Below, one piece after another: positions 20,625 to 29,324 of a stretch of DNA of 64,000 nucleotides. The DNA is from Hydrogenophaga intermedia (GTDB lineage Bacteria; Pseudomonadota; Gammaproteobacteria; Burkholderiales; Burkholderiaceae_C), in assembly GCF_000723405.1 (NCBI RefSeq), contig NZ_CCAE010000013.1:28508-92507 (forward strand), given 5' to 3'. The position numbers and the translations under genes are program-made. Numbering within the stretch: position 1 is the first letter of the stretch; the number at the start of each line of letters is the position of its first letter. Under the pieces are notes generated by a model. The model made no database searches, was not told where the DNA came from, and saw nothing but the letters and a program-made list of their open reading frames with translations.

Positions 20625-21482
20625 TCAACCCTTGCGCGCCTGCTCGTACAACCCCTGTACCTTCGGCACATTGGCCTCCAACTGCCGAATGCGATCCGGC
20701 CCCGTCGGGTGGGTGGACAGAAACCCCGGCGCCGCGCCGCCGCCGGCCGCGGCCATCTTCTGCCACAGCGTGACCGCCGCGCGCGGCTGGTAGGCCGAAC
20801 GCGCCGCGAGTTCCAGGCCCACCAGGTCGGCCTCGGTCTCGTCGTCGCGGCTGTACTTCAGGCTCAGGAGTTGCGTGCCCAGGTTGGCCGCCACGTCGCC
20901 CAGCTGGCCCAGGCCCAGGAGCTGCGCCGCGATCGACAGGCCCATGCTCGTGGCGTTGGTCTTGGCCACGCGGGCACGCGCGTGTTCGCGCAGGGCGTGT
21001 GCCATCTCGTGGCCCATGATCATCGCGGCCTCGTCGTCGCTGAGCTTGAGCTTCTCGAGGATGCCGGTGTAGAAGGCGATCTTGCCGCCCGGCATGCAGA
21101 AGGCGTTGATCTGCTCGCTGCGGATGAGGTTGACCTCCCACTGCCAGCCCGTGGCGCGCTTGTTCCAGGGCGTGGCGTGCGGGATCAGGCGGCGCGCCAT
21201 GTTGCGCAGGCGCTGGACCTGCGGGTCGCCGCTGGCCACCAACGCACCCTTGGCCTTGGCCTCGGCCATCATCTGGTCGTATTGCTGGTTGGCCGCCTTT
21301 TCCAGCTCTTCGGCCGGCACGAGGTTGCGCAGCGCCGATCCCGACCCCACGTCGACTTGCGCGAGCGCGGGAACGGCGGCTGCTGCTCCCGCAGCGAGCA
21401 CGAAAGCACGGCGCGCCGACCACACGTGCTCGGGGCGTGTCGGGGCGGGGTCACGGGTTTTGAGGTCGCAGAGGAAGCACAT
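20625..21482 (-). CDS. M48 family zinc metalloprotease
   Basis: 285-residue peptidase with the zincin motif HEMAH (158-162) and the downstream ETEAD segment supplying the third ligand (about 215-219). It resembles the periplasmic/outer-membrane-associated LoiP/BepA-like group. The N-terminus is unusual: CFLCDLKTRD with a CxxC at residues 2-5, then RR and a hydrophobic stretch ending VPALAQ, which could be a signal peptide, possibly Tat-type. Start at ATG 21482. It is divergent from ampG (58 bases apart) and convergent with the MBL hydrolase. Confidence 0.9.
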   Translation of the reverse strand: MCFLCDLKTRDPAPTRPEHVWSARRAFVLAAGAAAAVPALAQVDVGSGSALRNLVPAEELEKAANQQYDQMMAEAKAKGALVASGDPQVQRLRNMARRLIPHATPWNKRATGWQWEVNLIRSEQINAFCMPGGKIAFYTGILEKLKLSDDEAAMIMGHEMAHALREHARARVAKTNATSMGLSIAAQLLGLGQLGDVAANLGTQLLSLKYSRDDETEADLVGLELAARSAYQPRAAVTLWQKMAAAGGGAAPGFLSTHPTGPDRIRQLEANVPKVQGLYEQARKG

Positions 21483-21540
21483 GGACGAATAATAGGCAAA
21501 GCCGCGCGCCCTTGCGTGACGGCGTTCCACCTTCCATCGC

Positions 21541-22932
21541 ATGCCGCCCGACGCCACCAAGCCCACGCCCGCCGCCGATCAACGCCTGTCGTGGGCGCAG
21601 ACGCTGCGCGTCTACCTCGAGCCGGCCAGCCTGCGCATGTTCGCGCTGGGTTTCTCGGCCGGCCTGCCGCTGTTGCTGGTGCTGGGCACGCTGAGCTTTC
21701 GCCTGCGCGAAGCCGGCATCGACCGCACCACCATCGGCTACCTCAGTTGGGTGGGCCTGGCCTACGGCTTCAAGTGGTGCTGGGCGCCGCTGGTGGACCG
21801 GTTGCCGATTCCGCTGCTCACGCGCGCCATGGGCCGCCGGCGCAGTTGGCTGCTGCTGTCGCAGCTGGGCATCGTGGCCGGGCTGGTGGGCATGGCGCTG
21901 GTCGATCCGCGCGCCGGGCTGGACGCGGTGGTCTGGTGCGCCCTGGTGGTGGCTTTCGCCTCGGCCACGCAGGACATCGCGCTGGACGCCTTCCGCATCG
22001 AATCGGCCGATACGCAGCGCCAGGGTGCGCTGGCCGCCACCTACCAGACGGGCTATCGCCTGGCCATGATCTGGGCCGGTGCGGGCGTGCTGTGGCTGGC
22101 CGCGCGCGCCGAGGTGGTGGGCGGTGGCTACCAGCAGGCCGCCTGGAGCACGGCCTACCTCGCAATGGCCGCGAGCATGGCGGTGGGCGTGCTCACGGTG
22201 CTGTTCTCGCGCGAGCCCGCGCGCGTGGAACTGCCGCCCGCCCGCAACTTCCAGGAATGGCTGCGCACCGCGCTGGTGGAGCCTTTCGCCGATTTCCTGC
22301 GCCGCTACGGCAAGCACGCGGTGCTGGTGCTGGCGCTCATCGGCGTCTACCGCATCAGCGACGTGGTGATGGGCATCATGGCCAATCCGTTCTACGTGGA
22401 CATGGGCTACACCAAGGACCAGGTGGCCGCGGTCAGCAAGGTCTACGGCGTGATCATGACGCTGCTCGGCGCCTTCATCGGCGGCGCGCTGTCCATGCGC
22501 CTGGGCGTGATGCGCGTGCTGATGCTGGGCGCGGTGCTCTCGGCCGGCAGCAACCTGCTGTTCGCCTGGCTGGCGGGCCACACGGCCAGCCTGCCGGCGC
22601 TGATGATGGTCATCTCGGCCGACAACCTGAGCGCGGGCGTGGCGTCGGCGGCGTTTATCGCCTTTCTCTCCGGGCTCACGAACGTGAGCTACTCGGCCAC
22701 GCAGTACGCGCTGTTCAGCTCGATGATGCTGCTGGCGCCCAAGTGGGTAGCGGGCTATTCGGGCGCCTTCGTCGACAGCTACGGCTACACGCCGTTCTTC
22801 GTCGGCACCGCCCTGCTGGGCGTGCCGGTGTTGTTGCTGATCTGGCTGGCCACGCGCTGGCTGCCCGTGCCGTCCTCCGCCGTGCCAGCCACTAGCGCTG
22901 GCTCACCAGCCAGGCCCGGATCGCCGGCTTGA
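21541..22932 (+). CDS. ampG: AmpG-type muropeptide permease (MFS)
   Basis: 463-residue major facilitator with 12 or more membrane segments. It resembles AmpG, which imports anhydromuropeptides for peptidoglycan recycling. Diagnostic segments: FSAGLPLLLVLGTLSFRLREAGI near the N-terminus, YGFKWCWAPLVDR, DIALDAFRIE and TNVSYSATQYALFSS. The gene runs 41 bases into the convergent acyl-CoA ligase gene, so the two 3' ends overlap. AmpG is established for this family in enterobacteria; function here is by homology. Confidence 0.85.
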   Translation: MPPDATKPTPAADQRLSWAQTLRVYLEPASLRMFALGFSAGLPLLLVLGTLSFRLREAGIDRTTIGYLSWVGLAYGFKWCWAPLVDRLPIPLLTRAMGRRRSWLLLSQLGIVAGLVGMALVDPRAGLDAVVWCALVVAFASATQDIALDAFRIESADTQRQGALAATYQTGYRLAMIWAGAGVLWLAARAEVVGGGYQQAAWSTAYLAMAASMAVGVLTVLFSREPARVELPPARNFQEWLRTALVEPFADFLRRYGKHAVLVLALIGVYRISDVVMGIMANPFYVDMGYTKDQVAAVSKVYGVIMTLLGAFIGGALSMRLGVMRVLMLGAVLSAGSNLLFAWLAGHTASLPALMMVISADNLSAGVASAAFIAFLSGLTNVSYSATQYALFSSMMLLAPKWVAGYSGAFVDSYGYTPFFVGTALLGVPVLLLIWLATRWLPVPSSAVPATSAGSPARPGSPA

Positions 22933-24421
22933 CCACCTTGCCCAGCGCGGTGCGCGGCAGGGCGTCCACGCGGTGCCAGTGGCGCGGCCACTTGTAGCGC
23001 GCCAGGCGGCCCTCCAGGGCGGCGGACACGCCTCCCTGCCAGTCCTCGGGAGCGTTGTCGCGCAGCACCACCACGGCCACGCAGGCCTCGCCCCAGCGCT
23101 CGTCGGGGCGACCCACCACCGCGCACTCGGCCACCCAGGGGTGCTCGGCCAGCAGTTGCTCGATCTCGGCTGGGTAAATGTTCTCGCCGCCGGAGATGAT
23201 CATGTCCTTGGCGCGGCCCACCACCACGTGGCTGCCGTCGCTGTCCTGACGCGCCAGGTCGCCGCTGTGGAAGAAGCCCTCGGCGTCGAGCGCGGCGATG
23301 TCCGGCCAGTACAGGCCCACCACGTTGGGGCCGCGCACGCAGATCTCGCCCACGCGGCCACGCGCCACAGGCTCGCCGTCGGGGCCGGCGAGGCGAACCT
23401 CGACGCCCGGCGCGGGCCAGCCGCAAGAGCCCACGTGCTCCATGGCCTCGGCCGGGCCCAGGGCAATGGAGAACGGCCCGGTTTCCGTGCTGCCATAAAC
23501 GTTGCACACCGGGATGCCGCGCGCATGGCAGGCACGTAGCAGATCGGCCGGCAGCAGGCTGGAGCCGGCCCAGATCGCGCGCAGGCAGCTCAGGTCGGCC
23601 CGCGCCCAGCGCGGGTGCTGCAGCAGGGCCTGCAGGGTAGCGGGCACCTGCAGCGTGAGCGTGGGGCGCGACTCGGCCAGGGCGTCGAACACAGCGGCCG
23701 GGTCGAAACGGCGGTGCAACAACACCGTGGCGCCGCGCGAGAGCGCCGGCAGGGTCTGGATGCACAGCCCACCCACATGGAACAGCGGCAACACCGTGAG
23801 CACCGTGTCCTGCTCGGTGATCTCCTGCACCTGCGCGGCGATGGCCATGTTGGCCAGCAGGTTGGCCTGGGTGTGCACGGCGCCCTTGGGCTGGCCGGTG
23901 GTGCCTGAGGTATAGACCAGCAGCACCGGGTCGTCAGGGCCGCCCGAGTTGTCTGCGAAACCTTCCGGAGGCTCGGTGGGCAGCTCGTCGCCAGTGTCCA
24001 GCGCGTCCACGGGCAGGGCCGCGATCCCGTGCGCGGCAGCCAACGCGCGCGCCGGCTCGGCGAAGGCCTCGTCGTGCACCAACAGCACCGGCGCGCTGTC
24101 GTTGAGCACGCTGGCCCACTCGGCGGGGGCCAGTCGGTGGTTCAAGGGCACCAGCATGGCGCCACGGTGCGCCAGCGCGAACAACAGTGCGATCTGCGCG
24201 GGGTGGTTGAAGCCCAGCCAGGCCACGCGCAGCCCGCGCTCCACAGGCAGGGTCTGCGCCAGGGCCCGGGCGCGCAGAGCCAGCGTGGCGTAGTCCAGTG
24301 ACCGCCAGCGTGGGTCCTCGCCGTCCCAGCGCAGGGCGGTGTGGCGGGGGTGGACCTGGGCGTGCTGGGCAAGCAGTGCGCCCAGGGTGTCAGCGGCGGG
24401 CGTCGGCATGGACAGGGGCAT
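22892..24421 (-). CDS. AMP-dependent acyl-CoA synthetase/ligase
   Basis: 509-residue ANL-superfamily enzyme that activates a carboxylic acid as acyl-AMP and then acyl-CoA. Motifs: LLVYTSGTTGQPKG (P-loop), VYGSTETG (A5), HSGDLAR (A7), GRAKDMIISGGENIYPAEIE (A8) and the catalytic Lys in RTALGKVVKPA (A10). Substrate class (fatty, aromatic or benzoylsuccinyl-type acid) cannot be fixed by eye. Start 24421, with a possible alternative ATG at 24409. Divergent from the response regulator gene. Confidence 0.92.
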   Translation of the reverse strand: MPLSMPTPAADTLGALLAQHAQVHPRHTALRWDGEDPRWRSLDYATLALRARALAQTLPVERGLRVAWLGFNHPAQIALLFALAHRGAMLVPLNHRLAPAEWASVLNDSAPVLLVHDEAFAEPARALAAAHGIAALPVDALDTGDELPTEPPEGFADNSGGPDDPVLLVYTSGTTGQPKGAVHTQANLLANMAIAAQVQEITEQDTVLTVLPLFHVGGLCIQTLPALSRGATVLLHRRFDPAAVFDALAESRPTLTLQVPATLQALLQHPRWARADLSCLRAIWAGSSLLPADLLRACHARGIPVCNVYGSTETGPFSIALGPAEAMEHVGSCGWPAPGVEVRLAGPDGEPVARGRVGEICVRGPNVVGLYWPDIAALDAEGFFHSGDLARQDSDGSHVVVGRAKDMIISGGENIYPAEIEQLLAEHPWVAECAVVGRPDERWGEACVAVVVLRDNAPEDWQGGVSAALEGRLARYKWPRHWHRVDALPRTALGKVVKPAIRAWLVSQR

Positions 24422-24557
24422 GGCGGAGTCGGCGAAGGTCAGCGGGCAGCGGACATGAAGGGCACCATCATTTACCTTACTTTACGTGGGGCGCAAGACC
24501 GGTTCATCCCTGGGGTGCAGCATCGGCCGCCTCGGCCCCGCCGCTACACTGAATCGC
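24422..24557. promoter_or_regulatory. Divergent promoter region with clustered TTAC motifs
   Basis: 136-bp region between the acyl-CoA ligase and the response regulator. It contains TTTACCTTACTTTACG (about 24471-24487), three TTAC-type direct repeats in an otherwise GC-rich region. This could be a binding site for either divergent gene's regulator. No clean -10/-35 is visible. Confidence 0.4.
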
Positions 24558-25277
24558 ATGACGACCGCCCACCTGCTGATGATCGAGGACGACGCTCGCC
24601 TGGCCCAGATGGTGCAGGAGTATCTGGGGCAGTCGGGCTTCGAGGTGACCCATGCCGGCGACGGCGAAAGCGGTCTGGAACAACTGCCGCTGGTGCAGCC
24701 CGAACTGGTCATCCTGGACCTGATGCTGCCGGGCATCGACGGCCTCGAGGTGTGCCGCCGCATTCGCTCGCTCAGCACGTCGCAGGCCCGCGTGCCGGTG
24801 CTCATGCTCACCGCCAAGGGAGACCCGATGGACCGCATCATCGGCCTGGAACTCGGCGCCGACGATTACCTGCCCAAACCCTTCGAGCCGCGCGAGCTGC
24901 TGGCCCGCGTGCGCGCCGTGCTGCGCCGCCGGGCCGAGGGTGGTGGCAATGGCGGCAGCCGCGCCACGCCGGTCATGCGCTTCGGCTCGCTGGAGATCGA
25001 CCGCGACGCGCGCACCGTCACCGTGGCCGACCACCCGGCCGAACTCACCTCGTACCAGTTCGACCTGCTCGTGGCCATGGCCGAGCGCGCGGGCCGCGTG
25101 CTCACGCGCGACCAGATCATGGAGGCCGTGCGCGGCCGCGAGCTGGAGGCCTTCGACCGCTCGATCGACGTGCACATCGGGCGCATTCGCGGCGCCATCG
25201 AGGCGGACAGCAAGAATCCCAAGCGCATCCTCACGGTGCGCGGCGTGGGCTACGTGTTCGCGAAACAGCAGGAATGA
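24558..25277 (+). CDS. OmpR-family response regulator (RstA-like)
   Basis: 239-residue regulator with receiver domain (1-120; acidic pair Asp11-Asp12, phosphoacceptor Asp54 in VILDLMLPG, Lys in DDYLPKPF) and C-terminal winged-helix DNA-binding domain (LTSYQFDLLVAMAERAGRV, SIDVHIGRIRGAIE, ILTVRGVGYVF). ATG at 24558 starts MTTAHLLMIEDD. The stop overlaps the kinase gene start (ATGA). The order regulator then kinase and the sequence resemble RstA/RstB, but the signal is unknown. Confidence 0.93.
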   Translation: MTTAHLLMIEDDARLAQMVQEYLGQSGFEVTHAGDGESGLEQLPLVQPELVILDLMLPGIDGLEVCRRIRSLSTSQARVPVLMLTAKGDPMDRIIGLELGADDYLPKPFEPRELLARVRAVLRRRAEGGGNGGSRATPVMRFGSLEIDRDARTVTVADHPAELTSYQFDLLVAMAERAGRVLTRDQIMEAVRGRELEAFDRSIDVHIGRIRGAIEADSKNPKRILTVRGVGYVFAKQQE

Positions 25278-26518
25278 GTCTGTCACTTTTTGGTCAGCGC
25301 CTGTACCTGCGCATCTGGCTCGCGGTGGTGGCCGCCGTGACCGTGCTCACCCTGGTGGTGGGCTGGTTGTGGCAGCAGGCCCTGGAGCGGGACCGCGAGG
25401 AACGCGAAGCGCGCGTGATGCGCACCATCATCGTGGAGAACACGGCCGGCGACGTGCTGGGCGACGCGCCCGCGCGGGCCGAGCGCATTCCCGGCGAAGG
25501 CTGGCGCTTCGAGGTGATCATGAAGGACAGCAGCAAGCTCTACGTGATGCTGCCGTTCTCCAACCGTGGGGCGCCCACCAACCCGGGCAGCCGTGCGCCG
25601 GCCTGGCTGCTCACGCCCGCCGGTTTCGCGTGGTTGCTGGGCCTGGTGGCGCTGGCGGTGGCACTGGGGGCCTACCCCATCGTGCGCCGCCTCACCAAGC
25701 GACTGGAGACGTTGCAGAAGGGCGTGGAGCGCTGGGGCGCCGGCGATCTGTCGACCCGCCTGTCGGTGCACGGGCAGGACGAGGTGGCCTTCCTGGCCGA
25801 GCGCTTCAACGTCGCGGCCGAGCGGGTGCAGACGTTGCTGCAGTCGCACAAGCGGCTGCTGGCCAATGCCTCGCATGAGTTGCGCTCGCCTCTGGCGCGC
25901 ATCCGCATGGGGCTGGCCTTGGTGGGCAACGACCCGGCGCACCAGGCGCAACGCACCGAGATTGCGCGCAATATCGACGAACTCGACCAGCTCATCGACG
26001 AGATCCTGCTGGCCAGCCGGCTCGACCTGAGCGACCCGTCCGACCCGGCCGCGCTGGGCCCGGAGGAAGAAGTGGACCTGCTGGGCCTGGCCGCCGAGGA
26101 GTGCGCGCGCGCCGAGGCCGAACTGGAGGTGGCGCCGCAAGCCGGCGCGGTGGTGGTGCACGGTCACGCCAGGCTGCTGCGCCGGGTGCTGCGCAACCTG
26201 CTGGAGAACGCGCGCCGCTATGGGCGCGGGACGGGCAAGGCCGACGCCGAGGTGCGGCTGAGCCTGTCCGTGCAGGGCAGCGGTCACGCACGCCGGGTCG
26301 TGGTGTCGGTGGACGACCACGGCCCGGGTGTGCCAGCCGAACTGCGCGAGCGCATCTTCGAGCCGTTCTACCGGTTGCCGGGCGCCAGCGAGCGCGAGGG
26401 CGGCGTCGGGCTGGGCCTGTCGCTGGTGCGCACGATCGTGGAGCGCCACCAGGGCACGGTGCGCTGCGAAGATCGTCCAGGTGGGGGTGCGCGGTTCGTG
26501 GTCACGCTGCCGGGCTGA
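25274..26518 (+). CDS. Membrane sensor histidine kinase (RstB-like)
   Basis: 414-residue kinase. First membrane segment about 12-34, a short periplasmic region, second segment about 117-137 (FAWLLGLVALAVALGAYPIV), then HAMP (RRLTKRLETLQKGVERWG). HisKA follows with the phospho-His in NASHELRSPLARIRM, and HATPase_c with DDHGPGVP and GVGLGLSLVR. It is translationally coupled to the upstream regulator by ATGA. The small periplasmic domain suggests sensing of a membrane-proximal signal. Confidence 0.93.
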   Translation: MSLSLFGQRLYLRIWLAVVAAVTVLTLVVGWLWQQALERDREEREARVMRTIIVENTAGDVLGDAPARAERIPGEGWRFEVIMKDSSKLYVMLPFSNRGAPTNPGSRAPAWLLTPAGFAWLLGLVALAVALGAYPIVRRLTKRLETLQKGVERWGAGDLSTRLSVHGQDEVAFLAERFNVAAERVQTLLQSHKRLLANASHELRSPLARIRMGLALVGNDPAHQAQRTEIARNIDELDQLIDEILLASRLDLSDPSDPAALGPEEEVDLLGLAAEECARAEAELEVAPQAGAVVVHGHARLLRRVLRNLLENARRYGRGTGKADAEVRLSLSVQGSGHARRVVVSVDDHGPGVPAELRERIFEPFYRLPGASEREGGVGLGLSLVRTIVERHQGTVRCEDRPGGGARFVVTLPG

Positions 26519-26621
26519 GGGCCAAGGCGGCCGAACTTCCCCCAGATTGGGGATGTCGGCCGGCAGCGAGGCCCGACACAATCACCGGGTTGCTGTCACG
26601 ACACCGTTTCAGAGCCAACCA

Positions 26622-26638
26622 TATGCACATGGTGCATA
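26622..26638. promoter_or_regulatory. 17-bp palindrome of unknown role
   Basis: TATGCAC-ATG-GTGCATA, perfect 7-bp arms around a 3-base centre, in the 221-bp gap between the kinase stop and the wbpM-like stop. It may be an operator for the downstream candidate small RNA. Confidence 0.4.
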
Positions 26639-26649
26639 GCTGAACCAGG

Positions 26650-26731
26650 CCCGAGACACCCGAATTGATCAGGTCTCCCAACGACGTCCTCTCGAGGACT
26701 TGCAAAAGCCACCGAAAGGTGGCTTTTTTTT
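26650..26731 (+). ncRNA. Candidate small RNA with three hairpins
   Basis: Plus-strand segment with three consecutive stem-loops: GAGAC/GTCTC (26653-26677), the perfect GTCCTC-TC-GAGGAC (26686-26699) and GCCACC-GAAA-GGTGGC followed by eight T (26708-26731). It could be an independent small RNA or just the 3' end of the kinase mRNA. I do not recognise a family. Confidence 0.35.
26708..26731 (+). terminator. Intrinsic terminator between two-component operon and polysaccharide locus
   Basis: GCCACC-GAAA-GGTGGC stem (26708-26723) followed by TTTTTTTT. The reverse strand has the same stem followed by TTTTGC, so it may also act, more weakly, at the end of the minus-strand polysaccharide locus. Confidence 0.88.
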
Positions 26732-26739
26732 CGTCCCTG

Positions 26740-28713
26740 TCAGGCTTGGGCGGCCGGGACCGGATCCTGCGGGCCACTGTGCAGCCAGTCAACCACCTCG
26801 CCGGAGGGCTGGTAGCCGTGCACGGCGTGCTGCAGCAACGCGCGGATGGCGTTGACGTCGTTGGCCCGCATGGCGGCTTCCAGTTGTTCCAGCAAGCCCA
26901 GCAGCGTGTCAGGCGCCAGCCGCACCTCCTGCGCGCGCAGGATGCGCGGGTGTCGGGTGGGCAGGGGGTTGTCGCCGATCAGCAGCTCTTCGTAGAGCTT
27001 TTCACCGGGGCGCAGGCCGGTGATCTGGATCTCGATGTCGCCCCAGGGCTGTTGCTCGTTCTTCAGCTGCAGGCCCGAGAGCTCGATCATGCGCTGCGCC
27101 AGGTCCATGATGCGCACCGGCTCGCCCATGTCGAGCACGAAGACGTCACCGCCCTCGGCCATGGCGCCGGCCTGGATGACGAGCTGCGCTGCTTCGGGGA
27201 TGGTCATGAAGAAGCGCGTGATGTCCGGGTGCGTGACCGTCACCGGGCCGCCTGCGGCGATCTGATGGCGAAACAGCGGCACGACCGAGCCGCTGGAGCC
27301 CAGCACGTTGCCGAAGCGCACCATGCTGAACGTGGTGGTGCCCTGCCGCGCCTCGGCCAGGGCCTGCAGCACCAGTTCGGCCAGGCGCTTGCTGGCGCCC
27401 ATGATGTTGGTTGGGCGCACGGCCTTGTCGGTGCTGATGAGCACCATATGCCGCACTCCGGCATCGAGCGCGGCGCGGGCCGTGACCCAGGTGCCCCACA
27501 CGTTGTTGCGCAGCCCTTGCACGGCGTTGTGCTCCACCAGCGGCACGTGCTTGTAGGCCGCGGCGTGGTACAGCGCGTGGGGTTGCCACGCTTGGAGGAT
27601 CTGGCGCATGCGCTCCTCGTCCTGGACGGAGGCGAGCAGAGGCACGATCTCAATGCCATCGGTATCGAGTTGACGCGACAGCTCCTGGTGGATGGCGTAG
27701 AGCGCGTACTCACTCTGCTCGATGAGCAGCAAAGTGTGAGGCTGGAGGGCTGCGATCTGGCGGCACAGTTCGCTGCCGATGCTGCCGCCCGCGCCCGTCA
27801 CGGCCACCACGCGGTCGCGGATGAGTTTGTCCAGCAGTGCAAGGTCCGGCGTCACGGCCTCGCGGCCGAGCAGGTCCTCGATGTCGAGTTCGCGCAGGTC
27901 GCTCAGGTTGACGCGGCCCGAGGCGAGGTCCGACATGCCCGGCAGCGTGCGCACGTGCAGCGGCAGGTGGCGCAGAGATTCGAGGATCTCGCGGCGGCGC
28001 TTCTGCGATGCAGAAGGCAGGGCCAGCAGCACGTCGGTGGCGCCGATGGCAGGCACCAGGTCGTGCAGGCCTGTGGGGGGGTAGACGTTGCGTCCGTCCA
28101 GGCTGTTGCCTTGCAGCGCGGGGTCGTCGTCGATGAAGCCGAGCAGGCGGTGCTCGCCGCTGCGCGCCAGGGCGGCGGCGAGCTGGCGGCCGGCGGAACC
28201 CGCGCCGTAGATCAGCACGCCGGGCAGTTCCTTGCGCGCGAGCAGCTTGCGGTAGAGGCCGCCGAGCCACGCCCGCACAAACAAGCGGCTCAGGCCGACG
28301 AAGATGAACAGCAGCAGCGGCTGGATCACGCCCACGGACCGCGGTACGCCGGGCACGCTGATGGCGGTGAACACCGTGGCGTAGAACAAGCCGTACAAGG
28401 CCATGGCCTGGCCCAGGCTGAGCATGGCGTTCCAGCCCGCGTAGCGGAAGATGGCGCGGTACAGGCCGAACCTGGCGAAGAGGGGTATGGCGATGGGCAC
28501 CGAGCCGATGACGGCCCAGAGGTAGGGCATTTCCAGGCGCAACCAGACCTCGAGCCGCAGATACAACGCTACCCAGACGGCGAGCACGCACAGGGTGACG
28601 TCCACCGACACGGCGAGCGCGCGCTTCACCGGGCGGGGGATGTGCAGAAGGGCGTTAGCGAGGCCGTCGTCGGTGCCGAGCGGGGTGGCCTCGAGCTGGG
28701 GAGGAGGATTCAT
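26740..28713 (-). CDS. wbpM: WbpM/CapD-type membrane UDP-GlcNAc 4,6-dehydratase
   Basis: 657-residue protein: about four N-terminal membrane segments (35-135), a first Rossmann-like region (GVLIYGAGSAGRQL), and the catalytic SDR domain (VAVTGAGGSIGSELCRQI). It shows the WbpM-type active site STDKAVRPTNIMGASK, with Met replacing the usual Tyr. Homologues convert UDP-GlcNAc to UDP-2-acetamido-2,6-dideoxy-D-xylo-4-hexulose, the precursor of UDP-D-QuiNAc/FucNAc. It is the last gene of the 26-kb locus, as wbpM is in Pseudomonas aeruginosa, and overlaps the upstream gene by ATGA. Confidence 0.9.
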   Translation of the reverse strand: MNPPPQLEATPLGTDDGLANALLHIPRPVKRALAVSVDVTLCVLAVWVALYLRLEVWLRLEMPYLWAVIGSVPIAIPLFARFGLYRAIFRYAGWNAMLSLGQAMALYGLFYATVFTAISVPGVPRSVGVIQPLLLFIFVGLSRLFVRAWLGGLYRKLLARKELPGVLIYGAGSAGRQLAAALARSGEHRLLGFIDDDPALQGNSLDGRNVYPPTGLHDLVPAIGATDVLLALPSASQKRRREILESLRHLPLHVRTLPGMSDLASGRVNLSDLRELDIEDLLGREAVTPDLALLDKLIRDRVVAVTGAGGSIGSELCRQIAALQPHTLLLIEQSEYALYAIHQELSRQLDTDGIEIVPLLASVQDEERMRQILQAWQPHALYHAAAYKHVPLVEHNAVQGLRNNVWGTWVTARAALDAGVRHMVLISTDKAVRPTNIMGASKRLAELVLQALAEARQGTTTFSMVRFGNVLGSSGSVVPLFRHQIAAGGPVTVTHPDITRFFMTIPEAAQLVIQAGAMAEGGDVFVLDMGEPVRIMDLAQRMIELSGLQLKNEQQPWGDIEIQITGLRPGEKLYEELLIGDNPLPTRHPRILRAQEVRLAPDTLLGLLEQLEAAMRANDVNAIRALLQHAVHGYQPSGEVVDWLHSGPQDPVPAAQA

Positions 28714-29291
28714 GCGCGCCCCTCACCAGGGCCCAGGATCTCATCGTCGGATAGGCGCACTCCATACCCCACGGCGGAACCGGCCTGCAACCACGCGCGC
28801 GCACCGATGCAGGTACCGCCGGCCATGGTGGTGTTGGTGCCGAGGTGGCCGTAGGCGCCCACCTGCGCGTGGTGGTCAACCACCGCGCCCACGTTGGCGA
28901 TGGCGCCATCGCCCAGCACGGCTTCGGTGCCGATGGCCGCCAGGGCCATCACGGCGCTGCCCGGGCCCAGTACGGCAGTGGGCGACACGAAGGCGCGTGG
29001 ATGGACCAGCGTGATAAGTGTCAATCCGGCGGCGCGGACCCGCTCGGACAAGGCCTGGCGCGCGCGGTTGTTGCCGATCGCGACGTGAGCCGCCTGCACG
29101 CCACGCGCAGGAAGTTCATTGAGGAGGGTGCTCGAACCCCAGACAGGAACGCCCATGATGTCGGTACCGGGGGACTGCTGATCGTCCAGGAAAGCGACCA
29201 CCTGATGGGTACCGCTCAGCCGAACGAGTTCGAGCACGCTGCGGCCGTGGCCGCCAGCCCCCACGATGACCAGCGGTATTGGCTGGCTCAT
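28710..29291 (-). CDS. NeuD/PglD family sugar O/N-acetyltransferase
   Basis: 193-residue acetyltransferase with an N-terminal nucleotide-sugar binding Rossmann half (VIVGAGGHGRSVLEL at 8-22) and a C-terminal left-handed beta helix. The helix shows hexapeptide repeats and the conserved histidines in DHHAQVGAYGHLG. PglD homologues N-acetylate a UDP-4-amino sugar. However, no 4-aminotransferase (PglE type) is present, so the acceptor is unclear and O-acetylation is equally possible. It sits between the initiating transferase and wbpM. Confidence 0.85.
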   Translation of the reverse strand: MSQPIPLVIVGAGGHGRSVLELVRLSGTHQVVAFLDDQQSPGTDIMGVPVWGSSTLLNELPARGVQAAHVAIGNNRARQALSERVRAAGLTLITLVHPRAFVSPTAVLGPGSAVMALAAIGTEAVLGDGAIANVGAVVDHHAQVGAYGHLGTNTTMAGGTCIGARAWLQAGSAVGYGVRLSDDEILGPGEGRA

Positions 29292-29324
29292 TCGATCATG
29301 TCTCCCCGGGAAATTCTGTTGAGG

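Noticed and set aside
24471..24487. TTTACGT-type LiuR/FadR operator before the acyl-CoA ligase
   Set aside because: The TTAC units are direct, not inverted, repeats; no full palindrome is present.
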